A stretch of 27,638 nucleotides of DNA, taken from positions 1-27,638 of the forward strand of contig CABQMV010000009.1 in NCBI GenBank assembly GCA_902465325.1, in the 5' to 3' direction. The notes beneath the pieces are model-generated. The model ran no database searches. It was not told where the DNA came from and saw only the letters and a list, made by a program, of their open reading frames with translations. The DNA is from an uncultured Oscillospiraceae bacterium (GTDB lineage Bacteria > Bacillota > Clostridia > UBA1212 > SIG427). Every line of letters starts with the position of its first letter. Positions within the stretch are counted from its first letter, which is position 1. The translations under genes and the position numbers were made by a program. Positions 7,857 through 15,557 of this stretch are shown piece after piece.

Positions 7857-9358
7857 TCACAGACGGGAAAGATATTTGTACTGCTCCTTCAGCACCGGGT
7901 ACAGCGCACAGTATCTTTCATAAAAATGCATATACCTTTGATGGTGCTCAGCAGAAGGCTCCTGGGTGCTGTGTCTGCGGATAACACCGTCGCAGGCCTC
8001 TTCCACGGAGGGATAGATCCCCGCGCCCACCATAGCTAGAATGGCGGCGCCTAAAGCCGGCCCTTCCTTTGAAGTAATAGTTGAGATCGGACAGTTATAT
8101 ACATCCGAAAGCATCTGCCTCCACAGCAGACTGCTGCCGCCTCCGCCGCAGGCAATCATTGAATCTACCGGGATTCCCATTTCATAAAAAATACCCAGAC
8201 AATCCATAAGAGAAAAGCTGACGCCCTCCATGACCGCCCGAATCAGCTGCGGGCGTCCGTGCATAGCAGAAAGTCCAAAGAATACACCGCGCGCCTCCGG
8301 ATCCAGATGGGGCGTCCGTTCCCCCATCAGATAAGGCAAATAAATCAGGCGTTCAGACCCAATAGGAACCTTCGCAGCCTCTCTGTCCATAACAAGGTAA
8401 GGATCAACCCCTTCTCTGGCGGCCTGCTCCAGTTCCGGTCCGCAGAAATTATCCCGCAGCCACTTTAAAGACAGGCCTGCTCCCTGTGTCACTCCCATAA
8501 CGTGCCAGCATCCGGGCACTGCACAGCAAAAGGTATGTACCCGTCCCAAAGAATCGATTCGAATCGCATCGGTATGGGCAAAGACCACACCGGATGAGCC
8601 AATCGTAGTAAAGGCACGCCCCGGCCGGACAACACCTGTGCCTACCGCAGCAGCTGCGTTATCGCCGGCTCCGTCAGAGCGGCAGCTTCCCTGCTGACCG
8701 TTCCTGTTACCTCTGGAGATTCATAAACATGCCCCAGCAGTCCTCGGTCAATCTCCAGCCGGTCCAGTACCTCCTGTGACCAGCGGCGCCCGGGAACATC
8801 CAGCAGCTGCATACCGCTGGCGTCAGAAACCTCTGTAGCGTACTCCCCAGTAAGCTTAAAGCGGATATAATCCTTAGGAAGTAAAATATGCGCGCACTTT
8901 TCATAAATTTCCGGCTGATAGCTTCTGACCCACAGAATTTTAGAGGCAGTAAAGCCTGTCAGAGCAGGATTTGCCGTAATTTCAATTAGACGCTTTTTGC
9001 CTACTTTTTCTTCAATTTCTTCGCACTGCTCACCGGTACGTTGGTCACACCAGATAATAGAGGGCCGGAGAACCCGGTTGTCTTTATCCAGCATAACCAA
9101 GCCGTGCATCTGTCCGGAGAGGCCAATTCCCCGGATTTCCTGCGGCCGAACACTGCATTTTCCCAATACAGCCCTTACAGTCTCTGCCGCCGCCTGCCAC
9201 CAGTCCTCCGGATTCTGCTCTGCCCAGCCGTTCTCAGGCTGGTACAGGGGATACTCTGCAGTATGAGAGGCCATTATCCCGCCAGCTTCATCGAACAGCA
9301 CGGTTTTTGTTCCGGAGGTTCCGATATCAATTCCAAGCACATAAGCCATTTTATTCAC
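7857..9358 (-). pseudogene. xylB: Xylulokinase gene with internal frameshifting deletion
   Basis: Xylulokinase phosphorylates D-xylulose to xylulose 5-phosphate, the step after xylose isomerase. The FGGY-kinase N-terminal half (GIDIGTSGTKTVLFDE, GLSGQMHGLVMLD, LLPKDYIRFKLTGE) reads from 9358 (GTG) or 9349 (ATG) to a stop at 8642. The C-terminal half (GERTPHLDPEARGVFFGL, ACGGGGSSLLWRQM) reads in another frame to 7857. The second frame is open further upstream and encodes GAGDNAAAAVGTG, which holds the catalytic aspartate, at about 8634-8672. Between the conserved AALT (ending 8672-8674) and GAGDN, about ten family residues of the G-L-x2-G-T-x-VV-x type are missing. The lesion is therefore a deletion of roughly 31 nt rather than a single-base slip. 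Apart from this the gene looks intact. It starts 6 nt after the xylA stop. A sequencing error is possible but less likely with so many bases missing. Confidence 0.85.
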
Positions 9359-9364
9359 CGTACC

Positions 9365-10684
9365 CTATTTTCCAAACATAACAGAATTCACAATCGCTTC
9401 CAGATACTCCTGACGGCTGCTGATATTGGTGGTCACGTCGCCCATATCCAGTGCATACTGCTCCAGCTCCTGCATAGTCGCTGTCCCCTTTACAATTTTT
9501 GCGCCGATTCCGCTGTCATAGCTGGCATAGCGCTCCTGTACAAACGCATCGATCCTGCCGTCCTTTCTTATTTTATCAGCAATTCTCAGGCCCAGCGCAA
9601 AGGCATCCATACCTGCTATATAGGACAGGAAAATATCCTCCCCTGTATAAGAGCCCCGTCTGGTCTTGGCATCAAAGTTAAGGCCGCCCGTAGTAAAGCC
9701 GCCTGCCCGCAGCACCTCATACATGCAAAGAGCCGTTTCATAAACATTGGTGGGGAATTGGTCGGTATCCCATCCCAGCAGCAGATCCCCCTGATTTGCA
9801 TCAATAGAACCAAATACGCCGTTATCTGCCGCAACTCTCAGCTCATGCTGGAAGGTATGGCCGGCCAGTGTAGCATGATTTGCCTCTATATTCATTTTAA
9901 AATCCTTATCCAAACCGTATTTTCTCAGGAAGGCCAAAACCGTTGCCGTATCAAAATCATACTGATGCTTTGTAGGCTCCTTGGGCTTGGGCTCTATATA
10001 GAAGCTACCTGTAAACCCAATAGATCTGGCATACTCTACCGTCATTTTCATAAGCCTTGCCATATTGTCCTGCTCCAGAGCCATATTGGTATTCAGCAGC
10101 GTTTCATAGCCCTCTCTTCCTCCCCAGAACACATAACCTTCACCACCCAGCGCTGTGGTGATTTCCACCGCCTTTTTGATCTGCGCCGCAGCAAAGGCAA
10201 ATACATCTGCATTCGGTGCGGTACCGGCACCGTGCATATAGCGGGGATTGCCAAAGCAGTTGGCTGTGCCCCAGAGCACCTTCTTTCCTGTCGCTTTTAT
10301 CAGCTCTGCCAGAATTCCCTGTATCTTATCCAGCCTAGCATTTGTCTCCCTCAGTGTGTCTGCCTCCGGCGCAATATCCCTGTCATGAAAACAGAAGTAG
10401 TCCAGATCCAGCTTCTCCATCAGCTCAAAAGCAGCATAAGCCTTGTGCTCAGCCTGTGCCACGGGATCCGTCTGCCCGTAATTTTTGCAGGCCGTGCCCA
10501 CGCCAAACATATCTGTCCCCTCTGCGCACATGGTGTGCCAGTAGGACATGGCAAAGCGGAGCTGCTCCCGCATTGTACGGCCGGCAATGGATTCCTCCGG
10601 GTTATAAAATTTGAAGGCCAAGGGCTTGTCAGACTCCGGTCCCTCATAGGAAATCTTAGAAATATTGGTAAAATACTCGCTCAT
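9365..10684 (-). CDS. xylA: Xylose isomerase
   Basis: This enzyme converts D-xylose to D-xylulose, using divalent metals, in the cytosol. The length of 439 residues fits class II xylose isomerases. Family signatures include VFWGGREGYETL, the metal-binding IEPKPKEPTKHQYD segment and the downstream KMNIEANHATLAGHTF motif. The ATG at 10684 has a clear AGGAGG site 8 nt upstream. It forms a two-gene unit with the damaged xylB; no xylose transporter or xylR is visible in the window. A promoter region with two palindromes lies upstream. Confidence 0.98.
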   Translation of the reverse strand: MSEYFTNISKISYEGPESDKPLAFKFYNPEESIAGRTMREQLRFAMSYWHTMCAEGTDMFGVGTACKNYGQTDPVAQAEHKAYAAFELMEKLDLDYFCFHDRDIAPEADTLRETNARLDKIQGILAELIKATGKKVLWGTANCFGNPRYMHGAGTAPNADVFAFAAAQIKKAVEITTALGGEGYVFWGGREGYETLLNTNMALEQDNMARLMKMTVEYARSIGFTGSFYIEPKPKEPTKHQYDFDTATVLAFLRKYGLDKDFKMNIEANHATLAGHTFQHELRVAADNGVFGSIDANQGDLLLGWDTDQFPTNVYETALCMYEVLRAGGFTTGGLNFDAKTRRGSYTGEDIFLSYIAGMDAFALGLRIADKIRKDGRIDAFVQERYASYDSGIGAKIVKGTATMQELEQYALDMGDVTTNISSRQEYLEAIVNSVMFGK

Positions 10685-10697
10685 GACAGTACCTCCT

Positions 10698-10758
10698 GTA
10701 AAATTTTACTTGGATTATTATACCATGGATTTACAGGAAAGCACAGACTTTCTTTCCT
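10698..10758 (-). promoter_or_regulatory. xylA promoter region with two palindromes
   Basis: A perfect -10 TATAAT (minus strand, 10717-10722) lies upstream of xylA, but the matching -35 (TGTGCT, 10740-10745) is poor, which suggests regulation. Two inverted repeats flank the -10: a perfect 12-bp palindrome GTAAAATTTTAC at 10698-10709, just after the expected start site, and AGGAAAG-N10-CTTTCCT at 10735-10758, covering the -35 position. They are candidate operator sites. Neither matches well a catabolite-responsive element that I recognise. Confidence 0.5.
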
Positions 10759-10780
10759 CTCCCTGTTCAGCAGGTGTTTT

Positions 10781-12610
10781 CTATTCAACGGTTACAGATT
10801 TTGCCAGATTTCTCGGTTTGTCCACATCCAGGCCTTTGGCGAGAGAGACATAATAAGCCAAAAGCTGCAGCGGAATAATGGCCGGCAGTGTAGAAAAATA
10901 TTTTACTGTTCTGGGAATATACACATTAAAATTTGCTACCTCTTCCATAGCAAAATTTCCAAACTCTGTAAGGGTCATGATATAGGCTCCCCGGGATTTT
11001 ACCTCTACCAGATTACTCACCGTCTTTTCATACAGCTCTGGCTGCGTTGCAACGCCTACTACCAGTGTACCGTCCTCAACTAAAGAGATCGTACCGTGTT
11101 TGAGTTCACCGGCCGCATAGGCCTCTGAATGAATATAGGAAATTTCCTTGAGCTTTAGAGATCCCTCCAGGGAAGTTCCGTAATCCACCCCGCGGCCTAT
11201 AAAAAAGATATCATGACTGGCTGCATATTTAGAGGCAAACCACTGAATCCGCTCTTTATCTCCCAGTAATGACTGAATTTTATCTGGCATTGCCAAAAGC
11301 TCTTCCAGCAGTTCCCGATACACAGCCTCTGTAAGACAGCCTCTGGCCATAGCAAAATCCACACTGAGCATGTACAGAGCCGCCAGCTGTGTGGTATATC
11401 CTTTGGTAGTAGCCACAGCGATCTCAGGGCCTGCCCAGGTATACAGCACACTGTCTGATTCTCTGGCGATTGAGCTGCCTACTACGTTTACAATACTCAA
11501 AACCCTTACCCCCCGCCGTTTCATTTCCTTCAGGGCCGCCAGGGTATCCGCAGTCTCGCCGGACTGACTGATCAGAATGGCCAGTGAATGCTCCTCAATA
11601 ACCGGATGCCTGTACCGAAACTCCGACGCCACCTCCACTTCCACTGGAATTCCCGCCAGTTCTTCAAATACATACTTTGCAGCAACGCCCGCGTGATAAG
11701 CACTGCCGCAGGCAATGATATAAATTCTCCGCAGCTGCCGCTTTTCTTCTGCACTTATATGGATCTCCGACAAATCCAAAATGCCATTCTTCACTCTGGC
11801 AGAAACAGTATCCTGTATCGCTTTAGGCTGCTCATAAATTTCCTTCAGCATAAAAAACTCATAGCCGCCCTTTTCCGCTGCGCCGGCATCCCATTGGATT
11901 ACTGAAGCCTCCTTGGGAACCTCCTCCTTATCCAAATTGTAGAAGCAGACCGTATCTTCTCCCAGCTCTGCAATTTCCATGTTTTCTATAAAATATACCT
12001 CCCGGGTATAGCGCAGTATTGCAGGCACATCAGAGGCTATAAAGTTTCCTTCCCCCGACCTCCCTACAATCATCGGACTGTCCTTTCTGACAGCAAAAAT
12101 TCTGCCGGGAAAATCCTGAAAAAGAATCCCCAGCGCATAGGAACCCTCCATACGGACCATCACCTTCGTAATAGTCTCCAGAGGATCTCCTTTATAGTAG
12201 TAGTCTAACAGATGGGGAATCACCTCTGTATCAGTCTCTGACGTAAAACGGTATCCCCGTTCTGTCATTTTTTCCTTTAATGTCCGATAGTTTTCTATAA
12301 TACCGTTATGCACAACTGCGATGGTCTTGGAGGAATTACAATGAGGATGTGCATTGTTTACGGATGGCTCCCCGTGAGTAGCCCAGCGAGTCTGGCCTAT
12401 ACCGCAGAGCCCTGACACAGAATGCCCCCTGTCTGTCATTTCCTCCAGCACATGGAGCCTGCCCTTTGCCTTGACAACTTCCAGCGCTCCTTCCGGAGAC
12501 TCTACGGCCAGACCCGCAGAATCATACCCTCTGTATTCCAGCTTTGAAAGACTCTCTAACAAAATAGGCGCTGCCTGTTTCTTTCCCACATAACCTACAA
12601 TACCACACAT
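10781..12610 (-). CDS. glmS: Glutamine-fructose-6-phosphate aminotransferase (isomerizing)
   Basis: This enzyme makes glucosamine 6-phosphate from fructose 6-phosphate and glutamine, the entry step to peptidoglycan amino sugars. The N-terminal glutaminase domain begins MCGIVGYVG, with the nucleophilic cysteine at position 2 exposed after methionine removal. Two SIS sugar-isomerase domains follow, and the protein ends in the family-typical DKPRNLAKSVTVE. It has 609 residues. The ATG at 12610 is fixed by the Cys2 requirement and by GGGG 6 nt upstream; a GTG four codons earlier overlaps that site. No glmS ribozyme core is recognisable in the leader. Confidence 0.98.
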   Translation of the reverse strand: MCGIVGYVGKKQAAPILLESLSKLEYRGYDSAGLAVESPEGALEVVKAKGRLHVLEEMTDRGHSVSGLCGIGQTRWATHGEPSVNNAHPHCNSSKTIAVVHNGIIENYRTLKEKMTERGYRFTSETDTEVIPHLLDYYYKGDPLETITKVMVRMEGSYALGILFQDFPGRIFAVRKDSPMIVGRSGEGNFIASDVPAILRYTREVYFIENMEIAELGEDTVCFYNLDKEEVPKEASVIQWDAGAAEKGGYEFFMLKEIYEQPKAIQDTVSARVKNGILDLSEIHISAEEKRQLRRIYIIACGSAYHAGVAAKYVFEELAGIPVEVEVASEFRYRHPVIEEHSLAILISQSGETADTLAALKEMKRRGVRVLSIVNVVGSSIARESDSVLYTWAGPEIAVATTKGYTTQLAALYMLSVDFAMARGCLTEAVYRELLEELLAMPDKIQSLLGDKERIQWFASKYAASHDIFFIGRGVDYGTSLEGSLKLKEISYIHSEAYAAGELKHGTISLVEDGTLVVGVATQPELYEKTVSNLVEVKSRGAYIMTLTEFGNFAMEEVANFNVYIPRTVKYFSTLPAIIPLQLLAYYVSLAKGLDVDKPRNLAKSVTVE

Positions 12611-12659
12611 AGAAATCCCCACACTTTATAAATTTTTGAGCGCTGCTCTCTATCCCCCC

Positions 12660-12708
12660 GTCTTTTTTGCGGCAGCAAAAAGACAGGCTCCTTGGGAAAT
12701 TATTTCCC
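12660..12708. promoter_or_regulatory. Two hairpins in the glmS / small-gene intergenic region
   Basis: Two inverted repeats lie between the divergent glmS and the small plus-strand gene: GTCTTTTTTGC-N4-GCAAAAAGAC (12660-12684, one bulged T) and GGGAAAT-T-ATTTCCC (12694-12708). They may form leader hairpins for glmS or act as DNA sites. I could not identify a convincing promoter for either gene in this 195-nt region. Confidence 0.4.
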
Positions 12709-12805
12709 GTTTTCACTTTTTCTTTCCCATTTATGATATGATTATTAACCGAAAATTGATGCTACATCCATTTCTATTTGAAAATGGAAGAAAGGAGAGA
12801 CCCCC

Positions 12806-13123
12806 ATGGATTGTACCAGCTGTACAAAATTTGCGGGAACACTGATTGACGCAAATGGTCTCTGCAGGCTGAAGGGTCCCATCAAAAGGCTGGACTGCTG
12901 CAGAAATTATACAGAACAAATAACCGATATAATAATTTTAAATGACAAATTCTGCCATACCTGTGCTTATTTTCAGCCCGCTCTATGCCCGCAGAACCAG
13001 AGTTGTCCAAGTTTGTTTCAAATACAGGGTTTTTGTACAAAATATGACTTTGGAAAATACAACGGTTATACTAGGAAAGCCTGTTCGAAATATGAACAAT
13101 CCCTTTGGATTGGTATTGAATAA
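12806..13123 (+). CDS. Small cysteine-rich protein with duplicated CxxC module
   Basis: This is a 105-residue protein of unknown function with 11 cysteines (3, 6, 20, 31, 32, 50, 53, 61, 67, 77, 93). The sequence looks like two related modules, each starting C-x2-C followed by an aromatic residue (CTSCTKF at 3-9, CHTCAYF at 50-56) and ending in C-x2-Y or C-x-K-Y (CCRNY at 31-35, CSKYE at 93-97). There is no signal peptide or membrane segment, so metal (zinc or iron-sulfur) binding in the cytosol is a reasonable inference. The ATG has a good AAAGGAG site with 8-nt spacing. It is divergent from glmS and lies upstream of the DnaA-box cluster. The codons and ribosome binding site look real, but I do not recognise the family. 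Confidence 0.75.
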   Translation: MDCTSCTKFAGTLIDANGLCRLKGPIKRLDCCRNYTEQITDIIILNDKFCHTCAYFQPALCPQNQSCPSLFQIQGFCTKYDFGKYNGYTRKACSKYEQSLWIGIE

Positions 13124-13185
13124 TCTTACAGAAAACCCATTTTTTTCTATTTTTATCCATTGTTTAACGATTCCTGTAATTTAAG

Positions 13186-13292
13186 TTATCCACATATCCA
13201 CAGAGTTATCCACAGAATAAAGTAACGCATTCCGGGCAGTTTTTGCATTTATCCACACCCATATTCCAAAATTTATACACAGGTTATCCACA
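13186..13292 (+). promoter_or_regulatory. Cluster of DnaA boxes
   Basis: Four perfect TTATCCACA boxes are present at 13186-13194, 13206-13214, 13249-13257 and 13284-13292. A TTATACACA, which fits the TTATNCACA consensus, is at 13273-13281, and a one-mismatch ATATCCACA is at 13194-13202. All six are on the plus strand within 107 bp. Such density is expected at oriC or at a DnaA-titrating or DnaA-regulated site, not by chance. No dnaA, dnaN, recF or gyrB gene is in the window, so a canonical oriC is not supported by context. Confidence 0.85.
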
Positions 13293-13331
13293 AGTAATCC
13301 GCCATAAATTTCCATAAACAAGCTGGAAGTC

Positions 13332-13360
13332 TTGACATTTTTTTTATAATTCTATACCAT
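13332..13360 (+). promoter_or_regulatory. Promoter of the glycosyltransferase pair
   Basis: A perfect -35 TTGACA (13332-13337) is followed after 17 nt by a weak -10 TACCAT (13355-13360). The spacer is a T-run ending in a TATAAT that is too close to serve with this -35. It lies 35 nt upstream of the first glycosyltransferase and 40 nt downstream of the last DnaA box. Confidence 0.55.
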
Positions 13361-13394
13361 GTAACAATGGATGATGAAACGGAGGCTGTAGAAC

Positions 13395-14549
13395 GTGAAG
13401 GTATTAATAACGACAGACTGGTATGAACCAGTTGTGAACGGAGTAGTGACTTCCGTCCTGAATTTGGTAAAAGAGCTGCGTAAAAAGGGACATCAGGTAA
13501 GAGTCCTTACCCTTTCCGGCGATACCCACTCCCGCTGCAGCGAGGGGGTGTACTATTTAGGTTCTATTAACGCCGGCACCATCTACCCCAATGCCCGGGC
13601 CACTCTGTACGTAGGCAGGGACTATGTCAATGATATCATACGCTGGCAGCCTGACATTATACACTCTCAGTGCGAGTTCAGCAGCTTCCAGTATGCAAAA
13701 CGGATCTCCAGACGGCTGAACATTCCGATTATACACACATATCATACGCTCTATGAAAGCTATACGCATTACTTCTGCCCCAATAAAAAAATGGGAAAGC
13801 ATATTGTCTCCAAGCTTTCCCGGCATTTTCTTTCCCAGGTACAGTGTGTAATCGCCCCCTCGGAGAAAATCCGCCGCGTACTGGACAATTACCGGATCCT
13901 CAGAAGGATCTGTGTGGTGCCCACAGGAATTGAGCTGGATAAATTTGATATTACTCTGTCAGAGGCAGAGCGGAACGCATTAAAAGCAGACATTGGAATC
14001 CCGCAGACCAACAAGGTCCTGATTACCGTAGGCAGGCTGGCAAAAGAAAAAAATATAGAGCAGCTTATTGATTTTATAAAGCGGATGGACAGAAAAGACA
14101 TCAGCCTTGTCATTGTGGGCGGAGGACCGCACAAAAAGGAATTAATGGAATATACCCAGAAATGCGGTTTGCAGGACAAGGTCTTTTTTACAGGAATGAT
14201 TGTGCCCCAGCTGGTACCGAAATACTATCTGTTGGGAGATATTTTTCTGTGCGCTTCCGTCAGTGAAGCCCAGGGACTTACTTATATGGAGGCAATGGCA
14301 AGCGGACTGCCTTCTGTATGTCATAAAGACCTCTGTATTAAAAATATTATTATAGACGACTACAACGGGTATCAGTATACGGATTTTGCCAGCTTTCAGA
14401 CAGCTGTCCTGAAAATATTAGAGGATCCCCAGCTCCACAGCGAAATGTCTCAAAACGCCAAATCTATAACGGAAAAGGAATTCTCTACACAAGCCTTTGC
14501 CGACAAAATAGAAGCCATTTATTTAAGTGAAATTGAAAGGTACAGATGA
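13395..14549 (+). CDS. Family 4 glycosyltransferase, probable diacylglycerol 3-glucosyltransferase
   Basis: This 384-residue GT-B retaining glycosyltransferase probably transfers a hexose from UDP-sugar to diacylglycerol at the inner membrane face. The N-terminal GT4 signature TTDWYEPVVNGVVTS with HTYHTLYE, and the C-terminal domain with GRLAKEKNIEQLI and an EX7E motif (E291-E299, in SEAQGLTYMEA), resemble the LafA/BgsB group that makes monoglucosyl-diacylglycerol. The start is GTG at 13395 with GGAGG 9 nt upstream. The following gene, 6 nt away, resembles the second-sugar enzyme of the same pathway, which supports this role. The substrate is inferred from family resemblance; an exopolysaccharide role cannot be excluded. 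Confidence 0.85.
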   Translation: MKVLITTDWYEPVVNGVVTSVLNLVKELRKKGHQVRVLTLSGDTHSRCSEGVYYLGSINAGTIYPNARATLYVGRDYVNDIIRWQPDIIHSQCEFSSFQYAKRISRRLNIPIIHTYHTLYESYTHYFCPNKKMGKHIVSKLSRHFLSQVQCVIAPSEKIRRVLDNYRILRRICVVPTGIELDKFDITLSEAERNALKADIGIPQTNKVLITVGRLAKEKNIEQLIDFIKRMDRKDISLVIVGGGPHKKELMEYTQKCGLQDKVFFTGMIVPQLVPKYYLLGDIFLCASVSEAQGLTYMEAMASGLPSVCHKDLCIKNIIIDDYNGYQYTDFASFQTAVLKILEDPQLHSEMSQNAKSITEKEFSTQAFADKIEAIYLSEIERYR

Positions 14550-14555
14550 CGGAAT

Positions 14556-15557
14556 ATGAAGACACTGCTATACGCCGGTTCTCTTAAGCTGGTAGAAAAG
14601 AGCGGCGTGGGACAAGCCATATACCACCAGCAGCAGGCACTGGAAAGCGTGGGAATCCCAGTGACAATGGATCCGAAAGAGGACTTTGACGCAGTTCACA
14701 TCAATACAATTTTCCCCAATTCCTTTCTGATGAGCAAAAGGTGCAGAAGAAAAGGGAAAAAAATTGTATATTACGCGCATTCTACCAAAGAGGACTTCAG
14801 GAATTCCTTCAGAGGCTCGAATCTCCTTGCGCCGCTGTTTAAATGGTGGATCAAGCGCTGCTACCGTACAGCAGATATCCTGATCACGCCTACAGACTAT
14901 TCTAAAAAGCTGCTACAGGACTACGGTATTTCCAAGACTATTTATGCACTTTCCAACGGTATTGATCTGCAGAATTATAAACGCTCTGTCCCTGCCGGCT
15001 GCCGTTTCCGGGAAGCCTACGGCTTTTCGCCGGAGGATAAAGTCATTCTCTCTGTCGGACACTATATGAACCGCAAAGGAATTGTTGATTTTGTAGAATT
15101 GGCTAAAGGGCTGCCCCAATACCAGTTTATATGGTTTGGCTACACCCCTCCTTCCGCCCGAACGGCCGACGTAAATAAGGCCGTAAAAACACAGCTTCCC
15201 AATCTGCACTTTCCGGGGCTGGCCACACAGGAGGAATTAAAAGCTGCTTACAGCGGCAGCGATCTTTTCCTGTTTCTGACCCATGAAGAAACGGAGGGAA
15301 TTGTACTGCTGGAAGCGCTGGCAATGAAAGCACAAACTTTAATCAGAGATATTCCAATTTATAAAGACTGGTTCCAGGACGGAATCAATACCTACAAGGC
15401 CGCAGCAATAGAAGAGTTTCAGAATAGAATCCAGGAAATTCTGGAAGGAAAGCTCCCTTCCACTGTAGAAGAAGGCTATAAAACGGTTGCTCAGCGGGAT
15501 ATTCCAATTATTGGGGAAAAGCTGAAAGAGATCTACCAAAAATTAGAGCTCCTCTAA
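14556..15557 (+). CDS. Family 4 glycosyltransferase, probable glycolipid second-sugar transferase
   Basis: This is a 333-residue GT4 enzyme. The N-terminus (LKLVEKSGVGQAIYHQQQAL, YYAHSTKEDFRNSFRGSN, ITPTDYSKKLL) closely recalls BgsA/LafB, which add the second hexose to monoglucosyl-diacylglycerol to form the lipoteichoic-acid glycolipid anchor. The EX7E motif is at E245-E253 (ETEGIVLLE). The start lies 6 nt after the first transferase; only a weak GGA-type ribosome binding site is seen, suggesting coupling. The 3' end overlaps the convergent tsaD gene by 15 nt, leaving no room for a terminator. The assignment rests on motif memory and the paired arrangement. Confidence 0.85.
   Translation: MKTLLYAGSLKLVEKSGVGQAIYHQQQALESVGIPVTMDPKEDFDAVHINTIFPNSFLMSKRCRRKGKKIVYYAHSTKEDFRNSFRGSNLLAPLFKWWIKRCYRTADILITPTDYSKKLLQDYGISKTIYALSNGIDLQNYKRSVPAGCRFREAYGFSPEDKVILSVGHYMNRKGIVDFVELAKGLPQYQFIWFGYTPPSARTADVNKAVKTQLPNLHFPGLATQEELKAAYSGSDLFLFLTHEETEGIVLLEALAMKAQTLIRDIPIYKDWFQDGINTYKAAAIEEFQNRIQEILEGKLPSTVEEGYKTVAQRDIPIIGEKLKEIYQKLELL

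Larger units (their letters stand above)
13124..13394. other. 271-nt AT-rich intergenic region carrying DnaA boxes and a promoter
   Basis: This non-coding stretch lies between two plus-strand genes. It holds an AT-rich start (T-runs near 13140-13155), six DnaA-box-like sequences (13186-13292) and a TTGACA promoter (13332-13360) for the glycosyltransferase genes. No hairpin terminator for the upstream small gene is visible. Confidence 0.8.

Noticed and set aside
8588..8674. Programmed ribosomal frameshift in xylB
   Set aside because: About ten conserved residues are missing at the join and no slippery sequence is seen, so a shift would not restore a normal protein.
9041..11083. A 680-codon open frame on the plus strand opposite xylB, xylA and the end of glmS
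   Set aside because: It lies antisense to well-identified genes, has no ribosome binding site that fits, and has a Cys/His/Ile-rich composition typical of a shadow frame.
12611..12805. glmS ribozyme upstream of glmS
   Set aside because: The region is short and shows none of the conserved ribozyme core segments; only two simple hairpins are seen.
13124..13394. Canonical chromosomal oriC
   Set aside because: DnaA boxes are present, but dnaA, dnaN, recF, gyrB and rpmH are not, and long gene runs on the right point toward rather than away from the site. Kept as a DnaA-box cluster only.
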